Notes under the pieces: generated by a model | Databases searched by the model: none | What the model was told of the DNA's origin: nothing | The model's input: the letters and a program-made list of their open reading frames with translations, nothing else | Source: Mycolicibacterium rutilum | GTDB taxonomy: Bacteria > Actinomycetota > Actinomycetes > Mycobacteriales > Mycobacteriaceae | Direction of reading: 5' to 3' | NCBI RefSeq assembly: GCF_900108565.1 | Contig: NZ_LT629971.1 | Coordinates: 5,146,001-5,210,000, forward strand | DNA length: 64,000 bases | Shown: one piece after another, positions 57,146 through 64,000 of the stretch | Position numbering within the stretch: the stretch's first letter is position 1 | How the letters are laid out: every line of letters begins with the position of its first letter | Program-made: the position numbers and the translations under genes

Positions 57146-58441
57146 GTGTCCCGGCGATTGACCGTGCTGGCTGTTTCGGTACTGACAGCGCTGATCACGC
57201 CCACCCTGGCGGCCTGCCAGAACACCGACTCGTGGGTCGAGGCCAAAGCCGCCGACGGCTGGGCCGCCCAGTACGGCGACGCCGCCAACACCAGCTACGA
57301 GCCCACCGCCGGCGCCGACACGCTGCGCCTGGAATGGGTCCGCTCGGTCAAGGGCGACCTGGGCGCCGCCGTCGCACTGGGTTCCGGCGACTACCTGGCG
57401 GTCAACGCCCAGACCTCCGCCGGGTGCTCGCTGATGGTGTGGGAGACCAACAACAAGGCCCGGCAGCGCTGGTGCACCCGGCTCGTGCAGGGCGGCGGCA
57501 TGTCCAGTCCCCTGTTCGACGGGATCGACAACGTCTACATCGGCCAGCCCGGCGCGATGCTGTCGTTCCCGACGACGCAGTGGATCCGGTGGCGCCAGCC
57601 GGTCATCGGGATGCCGACCACCCCGCGCATCCTCGACTCCGGTCACCTACTGGTGGTCACGCATCTCGGCCAGGTGCTGGTGTTCGACGCCCACCGCGGC
57701 GTCGTGGTGGGCACGCCGCTCGACCTGGTGTCCGGCGTCGACCCGAAGGACTCCGAGCGCGGCCTCGCCGACTGCCAGCCGGCCCGGCCCCGCTGCCCGG
57801 TCGCGGCCGCGCCCGCCTTCTCGGCGGCGACGAACGTCATCGTCCTATCCCTGTGGGAGCCCGGCGCCGACGCACCCGTACTCGTCGGGCTGCGGTACCG
57901 GCCCGGGCAGTCCCCGCTGCTGACCCGCGAGTGGACCAGCGACGCCGTCGGCGGCGGACCGCTCGCCAGCCCGGTGCTGTCCGCCGACGGGACGACGGTG
58001 TACGTCAACGGCCGCGACGACCGGCTGTGGGCGCTCGACACCGCCGACGGAACCGCCAAGTGGTCGGTGCCGCTGGACTTCCTGGCGCAGACCCCGCCGT
58101 CGGTGTCGGCCGACGGGCTGATCGTCGCAGGCGGTGGTCCCGGCGCCAAACTGACCGCCATCAGGGACGACGGTGACCGCGGCGAGGTCCAGTGGACCCG
58201 CGACGACGTCAGCCCGCTGTCGACGTCGAGCCAAGCCGGCGCCGAGGTCGCCTACACCGTCACCCGCGACGGCGAGGACGGCCAGGCCCTGCTGGTGTTC
58301 GACCCGTCCGACGGCCGCACGGTGAACACCTACCCGCTGCCGAAGGCGTCGGGCTGGCCGGTGGGCGTGTCGATCGGGCACGACCGCCGCGTCGTCACTG
58401 CCACCAGCGACGGGTTGGTCTACGGGTTCGCGCCCGCCTGA
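57146..58441 (+). CDS. PQQ-type beta-propeller lipoprotein (Rv3035-like)
   Basis: A 431-residue exported protein. The signal peptide ends in the lipobox TLAAC (Cys24) and the remainder is a PQQ-dehydrogenase-like eight-bladed propeller (LEWVRSVKGDLGAAVALGSGD, YVNGRDDRLWALDTADGTAKW, VYGFAPA). No PQQ-binding residues can be asserted, and mycobacterial members probably act in binding or cell-wall assembly. GTG start at 57146, following GAGAAGGG. Divergent from the acyltransferase (about 80 bp). Confidence 0.85.
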   Translation: MSRRLTVLAVSVLTALITPTLAACQNTDSWVEAKAADGWAAQYGDAANTSYEPTAGADTLRLEWVRSVKGDLGAAVALGSGDYLAVNAQTSAGCSLMVWETNNKARQRWCTRLVQGGGMSSPLFDGIDNVYIGQPGAMLSFPTTQWIRWRQPVIGMPTTPRILDSGHLLVVTHLGQVLVFDAHRGVVVGTPLDLVSGVDPKDSERGLADCQPARPRCPVAAAPAFSAATNVIVLSLWEPGADAPVLVGLRYRPGQSPLLTREWTSDAVGGGPLASPVLSADGTTVYVNGRDDRLWALDTADGTAKWSVPLDFLAQTPPSVSADGLIVAGGGPGAKLTAIRDDGDRGEVQWTRDDVSPLSTSSQAGAEVAYTVTRDGEDGQALLVFDPSDGRTVNTYPLPKASGWPVGVSIGHDRRVVTATSDGLVYGFAPA

Positions 58442-58585
58442 CTCACCGTTCGTCGCAGAAAACCGACCGTCCGTCGGCGGCTTACTTCAATGTGATGAGA
58501 ACGAAACACCGCGCCTCGACCGGCGTGCCACCATGCCACGGGCCCTCATCCGTCGAGCGGAGCCCCACAGCGCCAAGGAGGTCAC

Positions 58586-60130
58586 TTGTCCGCATTCCTC
58601 GATGCAGTCAACAGTTACGTATGGAGCAACGCGCTGGTCTATCTCTGTCTGGCCGCGGGCATCTACTTCTCGGTGCGCTCACGCTTCGTGCAGGTCCGGC
58701 AGGTGCCGGAAATGATCCGGCTGATGCTCAAGGGCGAAAAGTCGCCGTCCGGCGTGTCGTCGTTCCAGGCGCTGACGATGTCACTGGCCGGCCGGGTCGG
58801 CACCGGCAACATCGCCGGCGTCGCGACCGCGATCGCGTTCGGCGGCCCGGGCGCGCTGTTCTGGATGTGGGCAGTCGCGTTCCTGGGGGCGTCCACGTCG
58901 TTCGTCGAGTGCACGCTCGGCCAGATCTACAAGACCCGCGACCCCCTCACCGGTGAGTACCGCGGCGGTCCCGCCTACTACCTGAGCCGCGCAATGGCCC
59001 ACACCCGCGCCGCCGGTGCGTTCAAGGTCTACGGCCTGGTCTTCGCGGCGGTGACCGTGCTGGCGTGCGGTCTGCTGCTGCCCAGCGTCCAGTCGAACTC
59101 GATGGCCTCGGCGATGGAGTCGGCGTGGGGTTTCTCGAAGTGGTGGGTCGCCGTCGGCACCGTGATCGTGCTGGCGTTCGTGATCATCGGCGGCGTCAAG
59201 CGCATCGCGGCGTTCGCGTCGATCGTCGTGCCGTTCATGGCGATCGTCTACATCGTGCTCGCACTGATCGTGGTCCTGGTCAACGCCGGCCAGGTGCCAC
59301 AGGTGCTGGAGATGATCTTCGCGAGCGCGTTCGGACTGGACTCCGCGTTCGGCGCGATCATCGGTTCGGCGGTGATGTGGGGCGTCAAGCGCGGCATCTA
59401 CTCCAACGAGGCCGGGCAGGGCACGGGCCCGCACGCCGCGGCCGCCGCGGAGGTGTCGCACCCGGCCAAACAGGGTCTGGTGCAGGCGTTTGCGGTCTAC
59501 GTCGACACCCTGTTCATCTGCTCCGCCACCGGCTTCCTGATCCTGTCCACGGGCGCCTACCGGGTGTTCGAGGGCGAAAGCGAAACCGGCGCGGTGCTCG
59601 CCGAAGGCGGCCGGCTTCCCGAGGGAGTCGAAGTGGGCCCGGCCTACGCCCAGATCGGGTTCGACACGCTGTGGAGCGGCGCCGGATCGAGCTTCATCGC
59701 GGTGTCGCTGGCGTTCTTCTGCTTCACGACGATCATCGCCTACTACTACATGGCCGAGACCAACCTGCGGTTCCTGCTGGGCCGGGCGTCCACGGTGTCG
59801 ATGCCGCTGATCCGCGGCACCGTCGGCTCGAACCTGACCATGCTGCTGCAGGCGCTGATCCTGGTGTCCGTGGTCCTCGGCGCCGTGTCCACCGCGACCG
59901 AGGCGTGGGTGCTCGGCGACATCGGCGTCGGCCTGATGGCCTGGCTCAACATCGTCGGCATCCTGATCCTGCAGCAGCCGGCCTACCGGGCGCTGTGGGA
60001 TTACGAGAAGCAGAAGAAGGCCGGATTGGACCCGGTGTTCGACCCGCGCGCGCTCGACATCACCGGAGCGACGTTCTGGGAGAACTACGACCCGCTGAAG
60101 ACCGGCGAGCGCGAATCGACGCGGGCGTAG
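58586..60130 (+). CDS. Alanine/glycine:cation symporter family transporter
   Basis: A 514-residue membrane protein of the AGCS family, sodium- or proton-coupled uptake of small neutral amino acids. About eleven helices; family signatures are SLAGRVGTGNIAGVATAIAF, GGPAYYLS and the central KRGIYSNEAGQGTGPHAAAA. The TTG start at 58586 is well supported by AAGGAG five bases upstream (58575-58580), and gives MSAFLDAVNSYVW. Not one of the genes I recall in the Rv3035-Rv3036c interval, so likely an addition relative to M. tuberculosis. It is convergent with the DUF3298-type gene. Confidence 0.92.
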   Translation: MSAFLDAVNSYVWSNALVYLCLAAGIYFSVRSRFVQVRQVPEMIRLMLKGEKSPSGVSSFQALTMSLAGRVGTGNIAGVATAIAFGGPGALFWMWAVAFLGASTSFVECTLGQIYKTRDPLTGEYRGGPAYYLSRAMAHTRAAGAFKVYGLVFAAVTVLACGLLLPSVQSNSMASAMESAWGFSKWWVAVGTVIVLAFVIIGGVKRIAAFASIVVPFMAIVYIVLALIVVLVNAGQVPQVLEMIFASAFGLDSAFGAIIGSAVMWGVKRGIYSNEAGQGTGPHAAAAAEVSHPAKQGLVQAFAVYVDTLFICSATGFLILSTGAYRVFEGESETGAVLAEGGRLPEGVEVGPAYAQIGFDTLWSGAGSSFIAVSLAFFCFTTIIAYYYMAETNLRFLLGRASTVSMPLIRGTVGSNLTMLLQALILVSVVLGAVSTATEAWVLGDIGVGLMAWLNIVGILILQQPAYRALWDYEKQKKAGLDPVFDPRALDITGATFWENYDPLKTGERESTRA

Positions 60131-60136
60131 GGACTC

Positions 60137-60829
60137 TCAGAGCGCCAGCAGCGACGCCACCGCGGCGCGCGGCAGGGTGGCCTGGACGGGCCCGGCGGAT
60201 TCGGCGAACATCTCGCCCTGGCTGAAGAAGAACATCAGCGAGTCGTCGGTCAACGCGAAGTTCTGGTACTTCGCCGGGTCCATGCCGTCCTCGGGCGGCA
60301 TCGGGTCGATCATCCCCTGGTTCTGCAGGAACCGGTTCACCTCGGGATAGATCACGTCGAGCGGCCGGCTGCCCGGCTTGAACAGTGTGTCGAAGGTGAT
60401 CGGGGCGCGTTTGACGACGTCCCAGTTGAACGCCTCGTAGAACGTCTGTGGATGCGCGCCGCCGACGTTCTGCCACACCGTGAACACCACGCTGCGGGTG
60501 CCGCCGATCGGCGGGCCCGAGCGGTAGCCGACGCCGTCGGCGTCGAGTTCGTACGGCAGGTTGTAGGCGTCGGGATCCTCGGCGACGTTGACGAAACCGT
60601 CGCGCGCCTGGGTCAGGTAGGACACCAGCGGCCCCTGGTCGGGATAGTCGTTGGGGAAGCTCAGGTCCAGGGTGTAGCTCGGCTTCTCGACGTGGACACG
60701 ACAGATCTGGTCCGGCCCGACGGTGCCCTGCAGGTCCGCGCACCCGGACTGCGCGCCCGCGACCGCCGTCACGAGCGAGCCCGCAACGGCAACAGCCGCC
60801 AGCGGTACACCAAATCTCCGAATGCGCAT
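60137..60829 (-). CDS. Secreted DUF3298/RsiV-domain protein (TB22.2-like)
   Basis: A 230-residue exported protein. A Sec signal peptide (GVPLAAVAVAGSLVTAVAGAQ) leads to a mature domain starting with CADLQGTVGPDQICRV and containing YTLDLSFPNDYPDQGPLVSYL, FDTLFKPGSRPLDVIYPEV and FFFSQGEMFAESAGP, features of the DUF3298/RsiV fold. Two Cys may form a disulfide. It matches Rv3036c (TB22.2), an esterase-like secreted antigen of unclear role. ATG 60829 (MRIRRFGVP) is used. Confidence 0.87.
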   Translation of the reverse strand: MRIRRFGVPLAAVAVAGSLVTAVAGAQSGCADLQGTVGPDQICRVHVEKPSYTLDLSFPNDYPDQGPLVSYLTQARDGFVNVAEDPDAYNLPYELDADGVGYRSGPPIGGTRSVVFTVWQNVGGAHPQTFYEAFNWDVVKRAPITFDTLFKPGSRPLDVIYPEVNRFLQNQGMIDPMPPEDGMDPAKYQNFALTDDSLMFFFSQGEMFAESAGPVQATLPRAAVASLLAL

Positions 60830-60896
60830 CGTCGGTCGTCCTTGCAGCCGGCACCGGTTCCGATACCGGCGCATCACTGCCAGGGTACGTGGCCGG

Positions 60897-62060
60897 TCAT
60901 CGCGACGGACGACAAATGAATGCCGTTGCCCGGCTTGCCACCCCGGCCCCGATCCGCGCGATCACGACCGACGCTTGCTGGCTGCCGCGCAGGCGAAGCC
61001 GGGGCCGCAGCGCGTCGGGATCCACGTCGACGCCTCGGACGAGGATCTCGACGGCGCCGGTGTCGCGGGCCGAAAGCGCCTGGCGCAGGCGTCGTTCGCT
61101 GAACGGCAGCTCTTCGAGCACCTCGAATCCGCGCACGCCGTCGGGCAGCCGGTCACCCGACAGGTAGGCGATGTCGGGGTCGAGCTGCCACAGGCCGTGC
61201 CGCGCCGCCCAGTGGCGGACCAGGCCGGCCCGCACCACCGCGCCGTCCGGGTCGACGATCCATCGGCCGGCCGGTCCCACCCCACAGTCGTCGGCGTCGG
61301 CGTCGGTGACCTCCTCCCCCGTGTCGAGCACGGTGGCCCGTCGCCGGACCCCTGACTGCGCGAGGCCGGCCGACCACAGGCACGCCTCGCGCACGCTGCC
61401 CGCAAGCGAGGTCACCTCGATCTCACCGACGAAGCCCAGACCGGCGATCGCGGCGAAATCGATTCCCGGCGCGCACTTCACGACGGTGTCGCGGCCGCGG
61501 TACGTGTCGAGCAGCGCGTCGAGCGCAGGCGTGTAGTCCCGCGGGTCGAACCGGCGCCTGCCCGCGCTGCGGCGCGCGGGGTCCAGCACGACGACGGTGT
61601 CGCGGGTGACCGGTCTCAGCGCGTCGGCGCGGCACACGTCGACGCCGGCGACGTTGTGTCGCGCCATCGCCAGCCGGACCGGGTCGACGTCGCTGCCGAG
61701 CAGAACCGCGGCCGTATCCCGAAGCGCGGCAAGCTCGGTGCCGACCGAACACGTCGCGTCGTGCACCCGCGCGCCGGCCAGCCGGCGTGCCCGGTGGCGG
61801 GCCACGGGTTCCGCGGTCGCCTGCTGCAGCGCCTCGTCGGTGAACAACCACCGGTCGCCGTCGGAGAGTTTGGTCGCCGCCTTGCGCCGCAGCAGCGTCG
61901 TCTCCACCAGCACGGCCGCGCGGTCACCGAAACGGGCACGCGCCGAGGCGATATCGGCGACCAGCGTGGCTTTCGTCAGCGGTAGCCCGGCGACGTCGCG
62001 CAGCGCGCTCGTCCCGGCTTCGCCGCTCAGGTAGGCGACGGCCCCGAGGTCGAAGAGCAC
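60897..62060 (-). CDS. THUMP-like class I SAM-dependent methyltransferase (Rv3037c-like)
   Basis: A 387-residue protein with a SAM domain at DATCSVGTELAALRD, followed by the acidic SDVDPVRLAMARHN and the NPPY-like region DPARRSAGRRRFDP. The C-terminal third (LPFSERRLRQALSARDTGAVEIL, then RPRLRLRG) is the THUMP-like domain. Some literature lists it with MGLP genes, but the fold suggests RNA or protein methylation equally well. The GTG start at 62060 lies 2 bp after the stop of the next methyltransferase gene, so the two form an operon. Confidence 0.82.
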   Translation of the reverse strand: MLFDLGAVAYLSGEAGTSALRDVAGLPLTKATLVADIASARARFGDRAAVLVETTLLRRKAATKLSDGDRWLFTDEALQQATAEPVARHRARRLAGARVHDATCSVGTELAALRDTAAVLLGSDVDPVRLAMARHNVAGVDVCRADALRPVTRDTVVVLDPARRSAGRRRFDPRDYTPALDALLDTYRGRDTVVKCAPGIDFAAIAGLGFVGEIEVTSLAGSVREACLWSAGLAQSGVRRRATVLDTGEEVTDADADDCGVGPAGRWIVDPDGAVVRAGLVRHWAARHGLWQLDPDIAYLSGDRLPDGVRGFEVLEELPFSERRLRQALSARDTGAVEILVRGVDVDPDALRPRLRLRGSQQASVVIARIGAGVASRATAFICRPSR

Positions 62061-62062
62061 GC

Positions 62063-63097
62063 TCAGTCCGCGGTCGGCTTGACCCCCGTGATCATCACGT
62101 TGTAGTACCAGGACTTCGGCACCACGCGGCTCCAGAGGTTCTCGTCGATCCAGCTCAGCGTGATCCAGCTGTTGAACGCGAACTTCGCATAACCCCAGCC
62201 CAACCGGCCCGGCGGCACCGCGGCCTCCAGGGTGCGCAGCGGCCAGCCCAGCATCGCGGCGGTGAACTCTGTTGTCGCGGTTAACACCTCGACCGCACCG
62301 GCGTTGCGCGCCATGCGCTCGAGGTCGCCGGGCGAGAACGTGTGCAGGTCGACGACGGCTTCCAGCGCGGCCGCCCGCGACGACTCGTCGAGCTCGGTCT
62401 GCGGACGCCGCCACCCCGACAGCCCGGGCAGCCGGGTCACATTGGTGACCGCCTTCCACGTCAGCGTGGACAGCGGCCTGGCGTAGTTCTCACCGGCGTT
62501 GGTCGGTTCGCCGGCGAACACGAAGCGCCCGCCCGGTTTGAGCACGCGCACGACCTCGCGCAGCGACAATTCGACGTCGGGGATGTGGTGCAGCACCGCG
62601 TGGCCGACCACCAGGTCGAAGGTGTCGTCGTCGTAGGGGATGCCCTCGGCGTCGGCGACACGGCCGTCGACCTCCAGGCCGAGGTTCTCGCCGTTGCGCA
62701 CGGCGACCTTGACCATGCCCGGCGACAGGTCGGTGACCGAACCGCGCCGCGCCACCCCCGCCTGCATCAGGTTCAGCAGGAAGAACCCGCTGCCGCAGCC
62801 CAGCTCCAACGCCCGGTCGTAGGGCAGCTTGTGCTGTTCCTCGTAGGGCACGGTCACGTCGAACAGGTCGCGGGCGTAGTCCACGCAACGCTTGTCGTAG
62901 GAGATCGACCACTTCTCGTCGTAGGTCTCGGCTTCCCAGTCGTGGTAGAGCACCTGCGCGAGCTTGGTGTCGTGGCGGGCGGCCTCGACCTGCTCGGCGG
63001 TGGCGTGCGGGTTGGGGGCCGGAGCCGCCCCGGCGGCGACATCAGACGCCGGAGCCGCCCCGGCGGCGCCATCGGAGCGGGAGTCGGTACTCGTCAT
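62063..63097 (-). CDS. Class I SAM-dependent methyltransferase (Rv3038c-like)
   Basis: A 344-residue methyltransferase. SAM motif I is ALELGCGSGFFLLNLMQ, motif II SVTDLSPGMVKVAV, and the middle DDTFDLVVGHAVLHHIPDVE with VLKPGGRFVFAGEP. A 30-residue N-terminal Ala/Pro-rich extension contains a repeated AAGAAPA unit, encoded by a 21-bp sequence duplicated at 30-bp spacing (63018-63038 and 63048-63068). Substrate unknown. Follows echA17 after 11 bp and leads directly into the THUMP-like methyltransferase. Confidence 0.87.
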   Translation of the reverse strand: MTSTDSRSDGAAGAAPASDVAAGAAPAPNPHATAEQVEAARHDTKLAQVLYHDWEAETYDEKWSISYDKRCVDYARDLFDVTVPYEEQHKLPYDRALELGCGSGFFLLNLMQAGVARRGSVTDLSPGMVKVAVRNGENLGLEVDGRVADAEGIPYDDDTFDLVVGHAVLHHIPDVELSLREVVRVLKPGGRFVFAGEPTNAGENYARPLSTLTWKAVTNVTRLPGLSGWRRPQTELDESSRAAALEAVVDLHTFSPGDLERMARNAGAVEVLTATTEFTAAMLGWPLRTLEAAVPPGRLGWGYAKFAFNSWITLSWIDENLWSRVVPKSWYYNVMITGVKPTAD

Positions 63098-63108
63098 AAC
63101 AGGGCAGC

Positions 63109-63756
63109 CTAATTGGCGAAGGTGGCCTTGGCCGCAGCCAGTGCCTGCGGTGGGTGGTCGACGAACCGCTCGGCCCAGGCCAGCGCGGCGTCGTAGACGC
63201 CGTCGGGCGCCACCATCTGGTCGATCAGGCCGAGCGCCGACGCCTCCTTCGCGTCGATGAACCGGCCGGTGAACACCAGGTCCTTGGCCTTGCTCTGTCC
63301 GACCGTGCGCGCCAGCCGCTCGGTGCCGCCCGCGGGTGCCCGGCCGGCCAGGATCTCGGTCACGCCGAACTTGACGTTGTCGCCGGAGACCCGCCAGTCG
63401 GCGGCCAGTGCCAGGGTCAGCCCCCCGCCCAGCGCGTAGCCGGTGATCGCGGCGACCACCGGCTTGGGGATGGCGGCAACCGCGTCGGCGGCCTGGCGGC
63501 AGACCGCGGCAGCGGCGGCCGTCTCGTCGGCGTCGAGTGTGGCCAGTTCGGCGGCGTCGTCGCCGGCGGAGAAGATCTCGTGGCCGCCGAAGACGATCAC
63601 CGCGTGCACGTCGGCCCGGTCGGTAAGCCCGCCCGCGGCCTGCGCGATCTCGCGGTACACCTGCCGGGTGAGCGTGTTGGTCGGCGGGCGCGCGATCAGC
63701 AGCGTCGCGATCCCGGGATGCTCGTCGCTGGTGTGGACGGAGACGAACTCACTCAT
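63109..63756 (-). CDS. echA17: Enoyl-CoA hydratase/isomerase-family protein, short form
   Basis: Crotonase fold, 215 residues (Rv3039c-like; that protein is about 250). The oxyanion-hole segment GGHEIFSAGDDAAEL and the ITGYALGGGLTLALAAD helix are intact. Of the two Glu used by hydratases, the first (GGGCEL in the rat enzyme) is Thr here, while the second is kept in FGVTEILAGRAPAGG. The protein stops shortly after the core, so the C-terminal trimer helix is mostly missing. It may be an isomerase or an altered family member. The ATG overlaps the NUDIX stop. Confidence 0.8.
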   Translation of the reverse strand: MSEFVSVHTSDEHPGIATLLIARPPTNTLTRQVYREIAQAAGGLTDRADVHAVIVFGGHEIFSAGDDAAELATLDADETAAAAAVCRQAADAVAAIPKPVVAAITGYALGGGLTLALAADWRVSGDNVKFGVTEILAGRAPAGGTERLARTVGQSKAKDLVFTGRFIDAKEASALGLIDQMVAPDGVYDAALAWAERFVDHPPQALAAAKATFAN

Positions 63757-64000
63757 GAGGTGCGCGCGTCGGTCCCGTAACCCTGCGGCGCCCGGCGGTT
63801 GCGGGCGGCGTTGTAGCGGTCGCTGTTGAAGAACTCGATCTCCCAGTTGCCGGTGTCCTTGTTGGCCGCCAGGTGCGGTTCGACCGCGACGATCTGACGT
63901 TCCAGCGCAAGCACTTCGGCGACGGTCCGACCGTTGAGCGAGTCCAGCTGGGTCCAGGTCGGCGGCAGCAGGAAGGTGCGGCCGTCGGCGAAGTCGTCGA
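63753..64000 (-). CDS. NUDIX-type hydrolase, N-terminus beyond window edge
   Basis: The last 82 codons of a gene that starts beyond the right edge. The visible end includes DDFADGRTFLLPPTWTQLD, VAEVLALERQIVAVEPHLA and RRAPQGYGTDARTS, which fits the C-terminal part of the Rv3040c NUDIX protein as far as I recall it; the NUDIX box itself is outside the window. The TGA stop (63755-63753) overlaps the echA17 ATG by four bases, so the two are translationally coupled and would share a promoter. Confidence 0.6.
   Translation of the reverse strand, partial: DDFADGRTFLLPPTWTQLDSLNGRTVAEVLALERQIVAVEPHLAANKDTGNWEIEFFNSDRYNAARNRRAPQGYGTDARTS

Noticed and set aside
1..64000. tRNA, rRNA, CRISPR and transposase genes
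   Set aside because: I looked for cloverleaf-like sequences with CCA-type ends, array-like repeats and transposase motifs by eye and found none; a covariance-model scan would be decisive.

Overview
The window is high-GC actinobacterial DNA and almost certainly comes from a pigmented, Mycolicibacterium-type Mycobacterium. The gene order follows the M. tuberculosis Rv2996c to Rv3040c segment (comparison from memory, not a search): serA, an FAD oxidoreductase, ilvC-ilvN-ilvB, cfp6, doxX, lppZ, gatB, pfkA, gatA, gatC, an ACT protein, ligA, a MetE-like protein, lpqA, mnmA, iscS, an acyltransferase pair, etfAB, the methylglucose-lipopolysaccharide genes and echA17. Four blocks interrupt this backbone and hold most of the novelty.

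1-13.2 kb: after serA (cut by the left edge) and a divergent phytoene-dehydrogenase-like flavoprotein comes a tightly coupled carotenoid operon, crtE-crtI-crtB-crtYc-crtYd-methyltransferase-crtU-Rieske oxygenase. It should make an aromatic isorenieratene-type carotenoid that may be further oxygenated. Downstream on the opposite strand are idi and a MerR/cobalamin-binding regulator of the LitR/CarH light-sensing family. The regulator's promoter and the crtE promoter carry the same 11-bp-spaced direct repeat (TCGATGCA type), which I propose as its operator. This is the strongest candidate for an incompletely described system in the window.

13.2-26.4 kb: branched-chain amino acid genes ilvB-ilvN-ilvC, preceded by a leader peptide rich in Leu/Val/Ile codons and an attenuator hairpin; cfp6, doxX and lppZ; a TetR-controlled SDR plus a Gdx-type SMR exporter; and the gatC-gatA-pfkA-gatB region.

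26.4-32.5 kb: a five-gene membrane/polyamine block (DUF4178, DUF2617, DUF4247, DUF350, spermidine-synthase-like membrane protein), which in M. tuberculosis lies elsewhere (Rv2597-Rv2601), then a zinc-ribbon protein and ligA.

32.5-43.3 kb: an accessory stretch. It holds a large exported Ig-like repeat/beta-propeller protein with an almost identical 564-bp tandem duplication and a one-base frameshift; a DedA protein; a second frameshifted gene (FAD monooxygenase) divergent from a LysR regulator with a clear palindromic site; an MmcQ-like protein; an acyl-CoA ligase; a low-complexity surface-type protein; and an ArsR-SRPBCC pair with two perfect palindromic operators.

43.4-64 kb: conserved core. 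MetE-like protein, LpqA, mnmA-iscS, an OlsA/OlsB-like acyltransferase pair, nitroreductase/NmrA pair, etfBA, the methyltransferase-GH57-GT4-acyltransferase set for methylglucose lipopolysaccharide, a PQQ-propeller lipoprotein, an alanine/glycine symporter, a DUF3298-type secreted protein, two methyltransferases, EchA17 and a NUDIX gene cut by the right edge. I saw no rRNA, tRNA, CRISPR array or insertion sequence.
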